In this document: piece by piece, positions 52,910 through 64,000 of the stretch
How positions within the stretch are numbered: the first letter of the stretch is position 1
Layout of the letters: every line of letters starts with the position of its first letter
DNA from: Mactra quadrangularis
Lineage: Eukaryota; Mollusca; Bivalvia; Venerida; Mactridae
DNA length: 64,000 nt
NCBI GenBank assembly: GCA_025267735.1
Contig: CM046311.1
Location: 30,299,399 to 30,363,398 of the forward strand
Direction: 5' to 3'
Made by a program: the position numbers and the translations under genes
Notes under the pieces: model-generated
What the model saw: only the letters and a program-made list of their open reading frames with translations
The model's database searches: none
What the model was told of the DNA's origin: nothing

Positions 52910-53600
52910 TTTACATAGAATAAACGCTTGCATGATTTAGGTGCACTCGTTCAATGTCCTTCGATGTCCGAAAAATCGCAAAGTTCGCCTCCATAATTTA
53001 AGATAGCACCTACAAAAGCATTAAATAATTGACACATAACACTTGGTTTTATGTAAAGATCCTTAGTTTTTTTGCATTAAAGAATATTAACCTTACAGTT
53101 CTTTCCCACTTAAAGAGGTTTGGTGTACAACAAATGTACCTGTATAATCAAAGACCATTCCTAGGTAACAGAAATTAATTACTACGTCTAAATTTTTTCC
53201 ATCATTGTTCCATTTTCGTGTTGTTTAAAAGTACCGCGATTTGGAAAAAAACAATAGTCTTAGATTTATCGGTGTTTACCTCTAACCCATGTTAAACAGA
53301 CTATTTTGTACATCGCGAACTGAATTTGCGAATAAAACAATGTCATCAGTGGCATAAGAATTAAGTTATATCATTCAATTACAGTCCACATTTAGAGTCA
53401 GACTGCAAGTCAAGCAAATAAAAATAGCGATAAAGTTTCCCCTTGTTTAAGTCCTATGGTGCAATTAAAATAATCTGAAACTGCAACTTTTGACACATAC
53501 CTTTACTTCTGAGAACATATCCTTATTAAAGCGTAGAAAACACTTTAAATCCGAAAACAATACTATATATACGCATTAAAGAATGAAAATTGCTGAACAA
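52910..53600 (-). pseudogene. LINE reverse-transcriptase relic (minus strand)
   Basis: Right to left, broken pieces of an RT can be read. One resembles LKQGETLSLFLF near 53440. One near 53310-53370 reads LNSYATDDIVLFANSV, where the YADD box carries a change. The next has TDKSKTIVFF. A C-terminal piece near 52930-53040 reads CQLFNAFVGAILNYG. Stops and frameshifts separate them. This is older than the relic at 25135 and of a different LINE group. Confidence 0.7.
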
Positions 53601-53831
53601 TGTGAAATTAGTTGAAAACCGATTTATTGTGATTTATTTTTTGTCGGCTCTGGAACTCAAGGAACTGTTAGGCACTCGCAATAAGCATTTTCTTTTCTGC
53701 CACAGAAATGCTAGTAGCCATATTTAAATTTAATGTTTAAGCAATAAGCCAAATCAAAATGTTTTATTATCATTATTATCATGATTAAGATTGAATGCTT
53801 TATCATGATATTAAATATAAAACACTCCAGA
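53601..53831. other. No gene seen
   Basis: AT-rich spacer, possibly further decayed LINE. Confidence 0.35.
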
Positions 53832-53900
53832 TAGGCTAATTCTGAATTTAGTTGTTAACCAGTTTGTAGGCATATTTCGGTCAGTGACTGATAACCGCCA
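53832..53900 (-). mobile_element. SINE family A fragment
   Basis: Matches only the middle of the family A body (TTAGTTGTTAACCAG and TCAGTGACTGATAACCGCC on the plus strand). Confidence 0.5.
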
Positions 53901-53934
53901 AATGTAACCCGGCGCGAAAAGTTGTTTTTCAACC

Positions 53935-55060
53935 AAATTACATTGATTAATTTGACAACAAACCAAACGAAATTAAACCATTTGGCCTGCGCGTTAAAAA
54001 CGACTTAGAAATGCTTTATATTAGCACCTCTACCGTTCTACAGAACTTTGATGAAAATGTCCCCCCTTGGACCTACAACATACCAAACGTTAACATTGAT
54101 TTGTCAAACTAACGTAAATCTATTACCAGCCCAGAGGCCTTTAAATCGGAATTCGTTAACATCTTAGAAACATACAAAGATTGTACACATTTATTTACTG
54201 ACGGCTCTAAAGATGGGAACAAAGTTGGTTGGGCTGCATATGGAAATTCTTTTGTTGCAAGAATGCGATTGCCTGACCAGGCATCCATATTTACAGCTGA
54301 AGTCAAAGCAATAGATCTTGCTTTATCATACATATCAAATAGTATTAATAGTAATTTTATCATTTTTTCAGATTCTCTATCTGTATTATTGGCCATAAAA
54401 AATCGTAATTCAGACAATATTCTTATTAAAAGTATCGAATTGAAATTGCATGAAATTTTAAAATCTAAAACAGTTCACCTCTGCTGGATACCAAGCCATA
54501 ATGGTATACAAGGAAATGAAAAAGTTGATATTCTGGCCAAAGAATCTTTAAACCTTCAACCAGTGGATATCAAATTGCCAAGTAGTGACTTCAAATGTTC
54601 AATAAACACGTTAATTAAATCAAAATGGCAAACGTTGTGGAACAATGCAATTTTTAATAAATTACATGACATAAAGCCAACCCTTAATTCATCTTCGTCA
54701 ATTATATATTCTAATCACAGAGATCAAATAGTAATTTCGCGATGTAGAATTGGTAATACTAGATTAACACATTCATACCTTCTCAAAAGAGATGAAGCAC
54801 CTAAATGCATACCATGTGACGAGCATTTCAATCTTAAATACATTCGTGACAAACATCTTAAAGTAAACTCACTTAAAGATCTTTTTGAATCTGTACCATC
54901 GTATGCTATACTTAACTTTTTGAAAGAAATAAATGTTTATGATAACATATAGATTTTTACATCATTAATATAGTTTGAATTATTAGTATCATAATAGCTT
55001 TCGGCGCGATGTGACCTTTCTGTGTTGGTGCGCCGTAAAAGCCAAACAAACAAACAAACT
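53935..55060 (+). pseudogene. LINE 3' part: RNase H domain and 3' tail (plus strand)
   Basis: A 5'-truncated non-LTR element. The frame reads from about 53940, has one stop at about 54111, and is then open to 54952. RNase H signatures are LFTDGSKDG (first Asp), AEVKAIDLAL (Glu), FSDSLSVLLAI (second Asp), and WIPSHNGIQGNEKVDILAK with the last His/Asp pair. After a Cys-containing segment (KCIPCDEH) it ends LFESVPSYAILNFLKEINVY. An in-frame deletion seems to have removed residues after FNLKYI. The 3' UTR ends TGTTGGTGCGCCGTAAAAGC plus CAAA repeats. An RNase H domain in this position fits I/R1-like LINEs. Confidence 0.85.
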
Positions 55061-55223
55061 GATAACTGTCCAACATGATTTAGAATCAGTGGTTAGAAGG
55101 ATAATGGTCATTGAAATTATTTCTTTAACTAAACACCACAAAGCATTCCCTGCCAGCAAAATCGATCCCACGACCCCTGGATCATTAGACTTCCGTGCTA
55201 CCAACTCAGCTAGACAAGTGGTC
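55061..55223 (-). mobile_element. SINE family A, 3'-truncated, next to the LINE tail
   Basis: The minus strand has the head (TAGCTGAGTTGGTAGCA, GTGGGATCGATTTTGC) and the body to GGACAGTTATCAG, then stops at the CAAA tail of the LINE. Confidence 0.75.
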
Positions 55224-55283
55224 AATGGGTTACTCTCCTGTGCATATCGAGATTTCGAATCAAATTTCAGAACGGGAATACAG

Positions 55284-55497
55284 TTAGAATTGCACCGGGG
55301 TGGTTATACCTTTCAATAAAAAATTTGACAATAACGTCAATTTTCCTTCATTACTATGGTATATGGAGAAGTTGCCGAACTTGTGGCGGGGTAGTTGAAT
55401 ACTGGCTTTAGAAAAGGGTCCCGGAAAGCTTAGTTATGTTAGGTGCGCTTGTTTCGTAAATAAACCTAATTTTTTTAACATGGCGTTAAACCCATTT
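55284..55497 (+). mobile_element. SINE family B, 5'-truncated
   Basis: Body GACAATAACGTCAATTTTCC and TATGGAGAAGTTGCCG, ending in ACATGGCGTTAAACCC. The tRNA-like head is missing. Confidence 0.7.
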
Positions 55498-56241
55498 AAA
55501 AAAAGAAAAGTCACATATTTCTCTAAAGAGTCAAGGAAACTATATGGGTTGTCATTGACAAAACCCTTTCTCCGCCAGTTGTTTTCACAATCAGCAAACA
55601 TTAATGTACCTGTCTGGGTGCGCCTTACTAAAGCTACGTCCGAGTCTTGTGTTCATATGCAAACTACATAAGCAGATGCACACAAAATTTGTTTTGAAAA
55701 ATGGGGTATTTTGTCTCGTCGTAATAACCAATGGATTACAGCCGATGTGAATTTGATTTAAAACTTCCTCCATTGACGTGTTTGATACAAGTTACAGTTA
55801 CCATCTAAGTATACTATTACATTTTACATATGCATACTTCAGTAATGGATATACTTAACGTTTATAATCGTCTTATGAATATAACTTCAAAAAGGAAATA
55901 CCCATTGTAATGTTTGTAGTGAAAATATCACCTTATTTGTATGCAAACGTTTATTGTTGCATTAAATTCTGAGTCAGCGTTTAATGATCGTTATATATTT
56001 GATGATTGTTGCAAGAACGTTAAGTTTATTATAACCATAAATAAAAAACTATCAACGAAAAAGCATGACCATGTTAACAGGCCGAGTAATATTCAAAAAT
56101 CGGACAAAACAAATACAAAAAACGAATGTCAACTCATACGTCTACCTATCTTTTAGTGGTAATCTTCAGAGCGACACTTATTTCAAACTCCGCAGAAAGC
56201 TGCTCTGCAGAGGTTACACTGTTAATCCTTAGTAAATATAC
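55498..56241. other. No gene seen
   Basis: AT-rich spacer without a supported feature. Confidence 0.5.
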
Positions 56242-56243
56242 TA

Positions 56244-56605
56244 ATGGACAAAAGTGTTGTCCGGTCTACAAAAACCATAATATCTTTTTTGTTTGTTATT
56301 GCACACTCATACATTTGGTATCGTTAGAAAGAGAATGTTATTATGCATTGAATATTGGGGGTCACACACACTATTGAAAAAAAATGTTTCATTTAAAATT
56401 GACTCAACGCAATCATTTGTAACTTGCAAATCCTCAATGTCAATTTTCAACGCATTACTGTACCGACAGAACTGGCTCAAATTTCACAAATCTTTTTTAT
56501 TCAATGCATAATAACATTCTCTTTTTAACGATACCAAATGTGTGAGTTTGCAATTACAAAAATAGATATTATGGTTTTTGTAGACCGGACAAGACTTTTG
56601 TCCAA
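56244..56605. mobile_element. Tc1/mariner-like MITE with about 110-bp TIRs
   Basis: ATGGACAAAAGTGTTGTCCG at the left and its inverted partner at the right (ending CTTTTGTCCAA) start long TIRs. These include CGGTCTACAAAAACCATAAT and ATTATGCATTGAAT. TA lies next to both ends (56242-56243, 56606-56607). Confidence 0.85.
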
Positions 56606-56675
56606 TAGTTTATAATTTAATTTTGTAAACATGGCATACTATTGCAAGTTTAATTTTGGACTCTTTATCGAAAAG

Positions 56676-56885
56676 CACCTAACCAAGTTTTCCTGGAACC
56701 TTGTCTGTAACCAGTACTCACCTTCCCTTCCACAAGGCCAGAAACTTCTCAATGTATTTTATTGATGGAGGACGATTGACATTATTGTCAAATTTTCACA
56801 GAAGAGTACTGACTACCCGGGTGGGATTCGAACCCGTAACCCCTTTGGAAAACGAGATTCCAAATCCCGGTGCGCAGTGGAGAAA
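56676..56885 (-). mobile_element. SINE family B, diverged
   Basis: The minus strand has the B box (GGGTTCGAATCCC), GACAATAATGTCAATCGTCC and GAGTACTGGTTACAGA. The tail is gone. Confidence 0.7.
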
Positions 56886-57010
56886 CAGTCCGCAATATTG
56901 TGGCATAGTTTCTAAGTATATGTTCTTAAAAAATAAAATTAGAATGTTTAATACATGTACTTTTATTGTTGCCGAAAACAAACGATAATGCACGATTACA
57001 GACGGAAAAG

Positions 57011-57257
57011 CCCCCGGCTAGCTCATTTGCAATCATACAAGTCCACTGATCGAGGGGTTGTAGGTTCGATATTTTAGTAAAGCTTGGTCATGAAATTATT
57101 TCTACGGCCATTCTACCTCCTACCAATGATTTGTAATTATGTAGGGCAGTTGTCAATCAGTGACGAAAGCATGCGCTTAGAAGTTGGTTAACAGCTACAT
57201 CCAGAGATTTAGCCTTTCCATGAGGTGTGAGTAGGTTGACTGACCGCCGTTATATAC
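57011..57257 (+). mobile_element. SINE family A, 3'-truncated
   Basis: Head CCCCGGCTAGCTCATTTG and GTAGGTTCGAT, body to CTGACCGCCGTTATAT. The B box region has a deletion. Confidence 0.75.
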
Positions 57258-57261
57258 CAAA

Positions 57262-57605
57262 AAATTGGGTCCGTTATCTATTGGCAAGACAACTTCGTGG
57301 TTAAACAGTATCCTAAAAAGAGAATGTTGGGTAGACTCATTAGCACCAAACTTGATAGCTGCCAATGCTCGATGAAGAAAAATATCCCAAGTGTCCTCAT
57401 TAATAGCAATCTTCTTAGATATGACATTGCAGTGTTCGGTGATATCTCTAAATCCACAAGTAGGCTATGGTTTCAGCTTCTTTATTGAGCACAGCAAACG
57501 CCTCTGTGTATCCAGAATACAAATCAATACAACCAACGATAAACGTATATCCAGAAATAAGAAGTTGAAAATGGGCCAGAGATACTTGTTGAAAATGCGT
57601 TAAGT
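57262..57605 (-). pseudogene. Integrase-core relic (minus strand)
   Basis: One frame reads FIVGCIDLYSGYTEAFAV followed by NKEAETIA, as at the start of a retroviral-type integrase core. After a deletion, a second frame reads DTWDIFLHRALAAIKFG and HSLFRILFNHEVVLPID, matching the end of such cores. The catalytic centre between them is missing. The source could be a Gypsy-type retrotransposon or a Ginger-type DNA transposon. It is not the element at 29650. Confidence 0.65.
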
Positions 57606-58032
57606 GTTCTTCCAAATTGAAAAAATCTGTGTAAATGACCTTCGGATAATGCTAAATACCAAATTTGGAACATATGGATTTTGACATGAAGATTACCCAG
57701 AAATTGTTGATGCCAGACGGGCGGAGAAATGCACTCACGTACGCATTTTTATGCACCAGCAAGACCCAACAAGTAGCTCACATTTAACACTTTGTTTTCA
57801 TGTGAGCCAAAAAAAATCTATCGTGACATATGCAAGATTTGTCATTTTTGTTTCTGAAGTTTAATGACATTGTACCAGGGTTGACTTTTTTGTGTGTAAA
57901 AAGCATAAAAAACAGTTTGTATAAGAATGTAACATATATACAAAACAAATATATCAATTTTATTAATGAAAAAAAAATGCACAGATATAATAAAACATGT
58001 CAATATTTGAATTAAGTAAATATTAGCAACAA
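57606..58032. other. No gene seen
   Basis: AT-rich DNA; the right part may be further decayed integrase sequence. Confidence 0.4.
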
Positions 58033-58905
58033 CAAGAGCTGTCAGAGGAGACAGCATGCTCGACTAAGCAAGTAAATGTCACAGGAGATGTTGTTGATGA
58101 TAAGAAACATACATTTTTTAAAATATAGAAATATGACCTCAACAAATTTAACGTAAAAAAAATCTTTCAAATTTTAAGTTCATGGGAGACATTTTTGAAA
58201 AAAATGTATTTGGAGTTATGAACCTTGGCACATGAGATGTGGTTGATAACAAGAAACATATACCTAAGTTCGAAGTCAATACCAATAGAAATAAAACAGT
58301 TGCAGTATAAACAAATATTTTTAAAGAAAATTCCAAGTTCAAGGAGGAAATTCTGAAAAAAAAAATGTTTTTGTAGTTATGAGCCCTGTCACATTGTAGT
58401 CAATACCTAAAGATATAAAACATTTGCAGTAAAATCAAACATTTTTTTAATAAAACTTAGTTCAAGGAGGGATAATTCTGAAAAAATGTATAAGGAGTTT
58501 TGAACCTTGTCACATGACATGAGGTTGATTATAAGGAACATATACTTAAAGTTTAAGGGGGGATAATTCTGAAATAAAAATGCAATTTGAGTTATGAACA
58601 TTGTCACATGAGATGTGGTTGATGAAAAGGAACATACAATGTATATGTTAAGTTTGAAGTTGATACATTAAGAAATATAATAGTTGCAGTAAACATACCG
58701 GTTTTTTTTCAAGAAAACTTTAAGTTTATGGGGGATATTTCCGAAAAAAAATGTTTGTAGTTATGAACCTTGTCACATGAGATGAGGTTGATAATAAGGA
58801 ACATATATTTAAAATTTGTAGTCTATACCTAAATGTATAAAACAATTGCAGTAAAAAACATTTTTTAAAGAAAACTTCAAGTTTAAGGGGAATAATTTAG
58901 AAAAA
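58033..58905. repeat. Diverged tandem repeat array, about six units of 100-165 bp
   Basis: A unit containing GTTATGAACCTTGTCACATG, TTGATAATAAGGAACATAT, AAACAATTGCAGTAAA and AAGAAAACTTCAAGTT recurs, with TGTCACA-type anchors near 58077, 58220, 58387, 58502, 58603 and 58770. The array starts with CAAGAGCTGTCAGAGGAGAC, the same start as the 503-bp units at 16483, and stops at the inverted TLR segment. Confidence 0.75.
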
Positions 58906-58908
58906 ATG

Positions 58909-59020
58909 TATACATCAGTTGTTGTAAGTATCATTTGTGTTGGTGTCGTTTTAACGATACATTTTAAAAGAAAACGAGCACAAAAACGAAGGAGGCGGTA
59001 TGGAATAATTGAACGTCTAG
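58909..59020 (+). pseudogene. Inverted TLR transmembrane segment of locus 5
   Basis: The plus strand encodes TSVVVSIICVGVVLTIHFKR and on through a basic stretch to IIERL. This is the paralogs' membrane helix and juxtamembrane part, but reversed relative to the ectodomain next to it. It fits an in-place inversion of about 112 bp (see findings). Confidence 0.85.
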
Positions 59021-59023
59021 CCC

Positions 59024-60701
59024 ATAACAATAATCTTCATTTTCCTTTCACAAATTTCTTGTACGTCAGTTACAGCATCAGTAATACTGATGTTTGTATC
59101 ACTTTCACCTTTACATGTTAACACATCAGGATTTGATTCAGTAACTGTTGTGCTATGTAACCAACGAATTGAAGATAATGTCTCACAGGTATCACATAAG
59201 AATGGATTGCCCTTTAGTTTCACTTTTCTATTTCTAGAATGAAACTTTTCGCTTGACGTCGACTTGCTGGAATCTTCGTTAACTATATCCGTACTTAGAT
59301 CTATCATCAGTTCATCAAGTTGCATTATCGGGTTTGAATCAATGACTCTGATATTGTTATTTGATAGGTCAATAAACGAAAGGAAATCAAGATGATCTAA
59401 ATCTAAAATGTACTTGTGTGAATCTATTTACAGCTAGGTTAATGTTTACGAGATTTTTACTACCTTCAAAAAAGTCATCCGGTATATCAGCCAACTGATT
59501 AGCTGCTAAATTGATATATCGCAGTCTTTTAGTATCTTTTAATAATTTGTCGAAAAGTTGTGAATTTTCTTTTTGCATGATACTGAAATTGTTCATGGAA
59601 AATCAAGATGTCCAAGACTTGTAAGGCAACTTAACCAACTCGGATGAAAATATTTAAGTCCATTTTCTGACAAATCTAAATATCTTATTGAAGAAAAATC
59701 CAAGTTGCCACAATCGAGCTGTACATCAAAACGGTGTAGCTTGATTTGTTTGAATATTAGTTGATTTGTTAATGTTTTGAATTTTTCAACCGACGACATT
59801 TTTACATTATAAAAAAAGATAACTGGGCCATTGTTAAATCCAGTGGCATTAGTGATTCTAGACGTGAGAAGGAATGATAAACTATCAAAAGTGTCAACAA
59901 AGGAAAAATTAAGGTTTGCATACGTGTTCGTTTGAAATGGCTGCTTACCGCCTTTTAACACGGTGTAACTGAAAGCTAACTCAAGCCGATTAAAGTCAAC
60001 GCGTGAAGAAGGTTTTAGATTAGACGCATGGTAAATGAAGGATCTAGATACATTAATCAAATTCAGATGTTTCAAATCTGTAATTATGTTCGGATCCAAA
60101 TACGCAATACGTGTCATACTTAAATCCAGTGTTGCCAGGCGTTTTCCGGACAAAGCCTTGGACAATTTCGAATCAAATGTTAAACCTGGATCCCACAGGT
60201 AATTAGGTCCTGGTATTAAAAGAGTCTCTAAATTAGAAACTTTCTCTAACCCATTCAATGCTGACATTAGAATATCAGGCCTAAGCCTTTCACAAGTAGA
60301 AAGGTCTAAAATATTAACATTTTCCAAACCTAATAATCCATCACTATCTATAAGGATAACACTGTTGCAGTTGATAGCCAAACCCTTTAACTTTTCTAAT
60401 CTTTTAAATGCCATTTTTTCAAAATGAATAGACTTATCATACTTTCCATTATTGTCTTCAAATTTCAAATATCAACGTTTTTCCAATTTCTTGATTGAAA
60501 CAATTCATTATGAATTGTCAAAGTATTCTTGTCCAACATGAAATCTTTTATATTGACACGAAATATTCCTTCAGGAATTTCCTCTGGTACATAATTGCAT
60601 GTTTATGTCCCTTTTGATAACACGCACGTAGAATTAACCGCGGTTGCCATGGAGATATCGAGAACCACATGCAGAAGAAAAAAAGGAAGTAATATACACA
60701 T
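59024..60701 (-). pseudogene. TLR locus 5, pseudogene (ectodomain only)
   Basis: Homologous to locus 1 from its ATG (60701) to the KIIV residues before the membrane helix. The lesions are a Leu-to-stop TAA at about 60605, a 1-bp deletion near 60470, a 1-bp deletion near 59595 and a 1-bp insertion near 59400. There is no TIR domain. Open pieces lie at 59593-60468, 59387-59596 and 59017-59325. The signal peptide and first ~50 codons are almost identical to locus 1, while the LRR region differs far more. Confidence 0.92.
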
Positions 60702-62739
60702 TTTTGAGAATGTTATGCTAACAAAATCTTCTCAAAAATTATAAATTCTATTAGAAATGTTCCTCGCTCGAGTGATATTTTAAATCTGCGCGAATGTTTT
60801 ATGAAAATGTGTTTAATGTTCTGAAACTTCCGGATTTACTCTGAACAATAGAGAATTTTTATATTTATAATCTGTGAACAATTTCTACACCAAAGTTAAA
60901 ACATCCTATAGAATTACGTCGTGGTGTTTCAAAATTTTGCCTTGATGATAAACGGGTCAGCGAATCTTTTATATTTTTGCTAACATCTCGTTTTCGCATG
61001 GTGCATGGTTTAAATTCTATCATGTATCTCGTGTTCGGATTGTTCTTTTGTACGTATGTCAGAAGAAACTCATGTGAGATGAGGTTTAATGCCCCAAAAT
61101 ATCGTAAAATGACATATAAAGCCCGGTATGTACATTATGTAAGATCTGATATATTTATTTAGTAGAAACGTGTAATGATAAGTTTGGTGATTAGTTTCTT
61201 GTCTATGTTAGAGATATTGAAACATTAGATATACAAACGAATAGATAGGGTCAGGAGTATTCATTGTTTCATCGTAACGCATGAATTTTGGTAACATGTG
61301 TCATATAATTTATTCGAATAATTGGCCCAAGAGATTTCATAAGGTTACACTAAAATATATAATTCTGCACATCCGGGTTGTACTTTTAAAGCAAACCACC
61401 TCTAACAAATTTCAACAAATTAGCATTTAGTGTTCTTTTAAGTAAAATTGCGAAAACTGTTTGTGGTATAAATGACACAAATGAAACATTAATGACACAT
61501 ACATCTTATAATTTAATAGTGATTCTTATTAATTGTTGGTATTCTAATATTTGTTAACTTTTAACTTTTAAAAAACTTCTTTCGTTTGACCGCTATCAAA
61601 TCTAATTTTAAGGCTTTCTCAAAGAAAAGATACCGCAAACAAGTTAAAAACAAGAACATAACTGCCAGTATGTGTTTAAACCAGGTTCTAGGGTACACAT
61701 TCCTCACATCTGCCTCTACAAGTTCAATTGAAAACAAACAATAACAAATATACCTAGTTAAAAACTTCAACCCACAATTCATTCGAAACAATGTTGCATG
61801 AAAAAATGCACAAACACTGAAATAAAAAATTGGAAGCATTGACAAGGTACTTAATGACTGTATAGAGCATCTAAAGTTAAATAAACAAGAACAGAGCACC
61901 ATGAATGGAAGGAAGAAATTGAGTCTTTTGTAAAAAACATATGACTAGATTAAGACAATCTATGTCAAAAATAGAGCAGAACAATTCTAAGTCGACGATG
62001 ATGCTAGCAGGGGCGTAGCAAGAGCTTTTTAATGTGTACGCAGTATCCTAGGGGGTCAAGGGCATTCCTCCCCCTGAATTTGTTTTTACCTAGAAATTTA
62101 AACCTTAAACTAGATTCGCAAAAGGTAAGTCCCATTGAAACGTAATTTTATTCTTCGTAAAATAATCGGAATTTAGTTATTTTTAGCAACATTAATTTTT
62201 TCATGCGTTTCTAGATAAAAAGGAGGTTAACAAATCACGCATACTTTTGATTAAAAAGCCATATTTATGGTCTGCGCTTTGCATCTATGAACCATCGTAG
62301 ATTTAAGAGTTACAATTAATCTCTTGTGAGGTTACATGGGTTATTGTGCCATCAGAGTATCAGTATTGTGTGTCACAAAATGTACTTGAAGTGGTTTATC
62401 AAACGCGGTTGTAACCCTTGTATAAATGTATATATACGGTACATGCATGCTTGAAATCAAAGGAAGGCTTCATGACATATCCCTGTTGCAAAGGAAGTCC
62501 TAAAATGGCGCCTGAATATGTCCGAGGTTATTCATAGTGAATGGCCGAGGAGTTCCGAATGTACAAATAGGCAATGACAAATGTTACTGTACCGTTACTG
62601 AAGCCTGGAGTAAGATGAGTGTCGTGATTCTAAACAACCCAAACTCCCCGCAGCGGTAGCAACGCGTGACGTAACCGCTGTGAGGAGTTTTTAAACAACA
62701 ATGTGTGATGAGGTTAAAGTTACAGGGTTTACATGGATG

Positions 62740-63048
62740 CATTGTTTGTTTGGTTTAACGCTGTAGCAACTCATTGTATATGTCATATAACGGCGGTCAG
62801 TCAATCTACTCAATTCTCCTGGAATGGCTAAATCTCTGGATTTAGCTGTTAACCAACTACTTAGCACACACTTTCGTCAGTGACTGACAACTGCCCAACA
62901 TAATTAAAAATCATCGGTAGGAGGAAGAATGGCCGTAGAAATAATTACATGAACAAGCTCCACGAAAGTATGCCCCACCTGGGAATCGAACCCACGATCC
63001 CTCGATCAGTAGACTTGCGTGCTACCAACTGAGCTAGCCGGGCGGTAC
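62740..63048 (-). mobile_element. SINE family A, duplicated copy
   Basis: Copy of 12870-13178, including the ACATGGATG duplication at 62731-62739 and 63049-63057. Confidence 0.9.
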
Positions 63049-63145
63049 ACATGGATGTAGAGCCATTGCCTTAAAGAAGCATTATTTTAGTAATTTCTAT
63101 AAAAATGATAACAAAAAACAAGTTTATATAGACTCGATCTGCATC

Positions 63146-63655
63146 CATAGGCGGATCCAGGATTTTAAGTTAGAGGGGGCGGAAAAATTCAAGTTAGAGG
63201 GGGCGTAAAATTAACAAGCAGAATAGGGTTTCAAGGGGCCGTAAGAGCCCCGAATGGTCCAAGGCAAAGCCCTGATTAGAGGTCTTGGTGACCGGCAGCT
63301 GCTGAAATTCCTGAGTTTTTGTTATTCTAAGGGATTCAGGCAAATTTCGAGAGCCTCAAATATCCTTTCCCAGGGTATACAATATGGAGCATTTAGATAT
63401 ATCATAAAATTTTCTAACAGCCGTTGGATCATGTTAAATGCATACAATAATGAGAAGGAATTGTTTTAAATTGTATGCTAGGTCATAGTATTTCTGTTCT
63501 CACAGTCTTGTAACTTGTTGCACGCATAGCGAGTGAAATTTTTTGACAAATATATATATTTTCCTATAACTATCATATTCATGATGAAAAAAAAACCTTA
63601 GCTTGGGCAATTTTAGGGGGGCATACGCCGGGTCCACCCCCCCCTTCCGCCTATG
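63146..63655. mobile_element. MITE with GCATC duplication, duplicated copy
   Basis: Copy of 13277-13794; GCATC at 63141-63145 and 63656-63660. Confidence 0.8.
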
Positions 63656-64000
63656 GCATCTGGGCAACATAAAATCTGGATTATTTTCATAATACATCAG
63701 AACAATATAGAATGATTAAGGAATAAAATATTTAGTAAAACGTATTATAATATGGACCCCTGTACTGTATCTTCAAACCTTAATTACCATTAAAAACAAT
63801 TGACCGTCGTTATCTTTGTATCAAGTTTGGTAAATTAGTAATATATAAAGTATTGTTTTAGGGTTATTTACATAAATGGGGTTGAATATTTATTTAGAAA
63901 AAAATGAAATATGATAACGTAGAAGAATAGAGTTTAACGATCCACAAAATAAGCTTATCTGAGATCTACTGTATTACATTTAAAATATATTATAGTTATT

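Larger units (their letters stand above)
60702..64000. repeat. Segmental duplication, copy 2 (flank)
   Basis: Near-identical to 10515-14142 and in the same orientation, cut by the window end. The 309-bp segment at 11435-11743 is absent here (junction at about 61605). It contains the TLR 5' flank, a copy of the 113-codon hydrophobic frame (61561-61902), and the start of the TIR element. Confidence 0.92.
62008..64000. mobile_element. Copy 2 of the 3.1-kb TIR element, cut by the window end
   Basis: Left end CAGGGGCGTAGCAAGA with GCTAG at 62003-62007. The right end lies beyond the window. Confidence 0.75.

Noticed and set aside
54109..54417. 102-codon minus-strand ORF
   Set aside because: Antisense shadow of the LINE RNase H domain.
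58906..59121. Small membrane protein on the plus strand (71 codons)
   Set aside because: Its helix is the inverted TLR membrane segment; the frame then runs into antisense pseudogene DNA.
61561..61902. Conserved gene shared with 11516-12040
   Set aside because: Both copies lie in a recent duplication, so conservation is no evidence of coding. Kept only as a low-confidence entry at copy 1.

Overview
This window looks like nuclear DNA of an invertebrate, most likely a bivalve mollusc. It is AT-rich, has no operon-like gene packing, is full of nested transposons, tRNA-headed SINEs and LINE relics, and carries a family of intronless Toll-like receptor (TLR) genes. The species is inferred; nothing in the sequence names it.

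The host genes are one TLR cluster with five loci. (1) An intact 753-codon LRR-TM-TIR receptor on the minus strand at 8253-10514. (2) A shortened TLR on the minus strand whose two halves, 37519-38258 and 28811-29649, are separated by a complete Ty3/Gypsy retrotransposon. (3) An intact 751-codon TLR on the plus strand at 41670-43925. (4) An orphan TLR 5' flank without a gene body at about 44640-44800. (5) A TLR pseudogene on the minus strand at 59024-60701, with a nonsense codon, several frameshifts, an in-place inversion of its transmembrane segment (58909-59020) and no TIR domain. Locus 5 with its flank is a direct-orientation copy of locus 1 with its flank: 60702-64000 matches 10515-14142 and runs off the window end.

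The Ty3/Gypsy element (29650-37518) has near-identical LTRs, a 4-bp target duplication, a PBS, a PPT, and an open 1940-codon gag-pol frame that ends in an unusual C2H2 zinc-finger extension. It is probably young. If the element and one target-site copy are ignored, the two TLR halves fall in one frame, so the receptor was open when hit.

Most other DNA is mobile. It includes a miniature LTR element whose LTRs contain a tRNA-Thr-like Pol III promoter (2959-3372); a 5.9-kb hAT-like element with another element nested inside it (18644-24584); a 3.1-kb element holding a SINE and a MITE (12138-15199, with its copy at 62008-64000); and a 3.3-kb element with 98-bp terminal repeats and a scattered TTTCCGTTAC motif (45250-48508). 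There are also several MITEs with clear target duplications, two SINE families that share a 3' tail with a LINE, three LINE relics, an integrase relic, a 44-bp hairpin minisatellite just 3' of TLR locus 1, and several long hairpins. I found no convincing functional tRNA or rRNA gene, no CRISPR array, and no multi-exon host gene.
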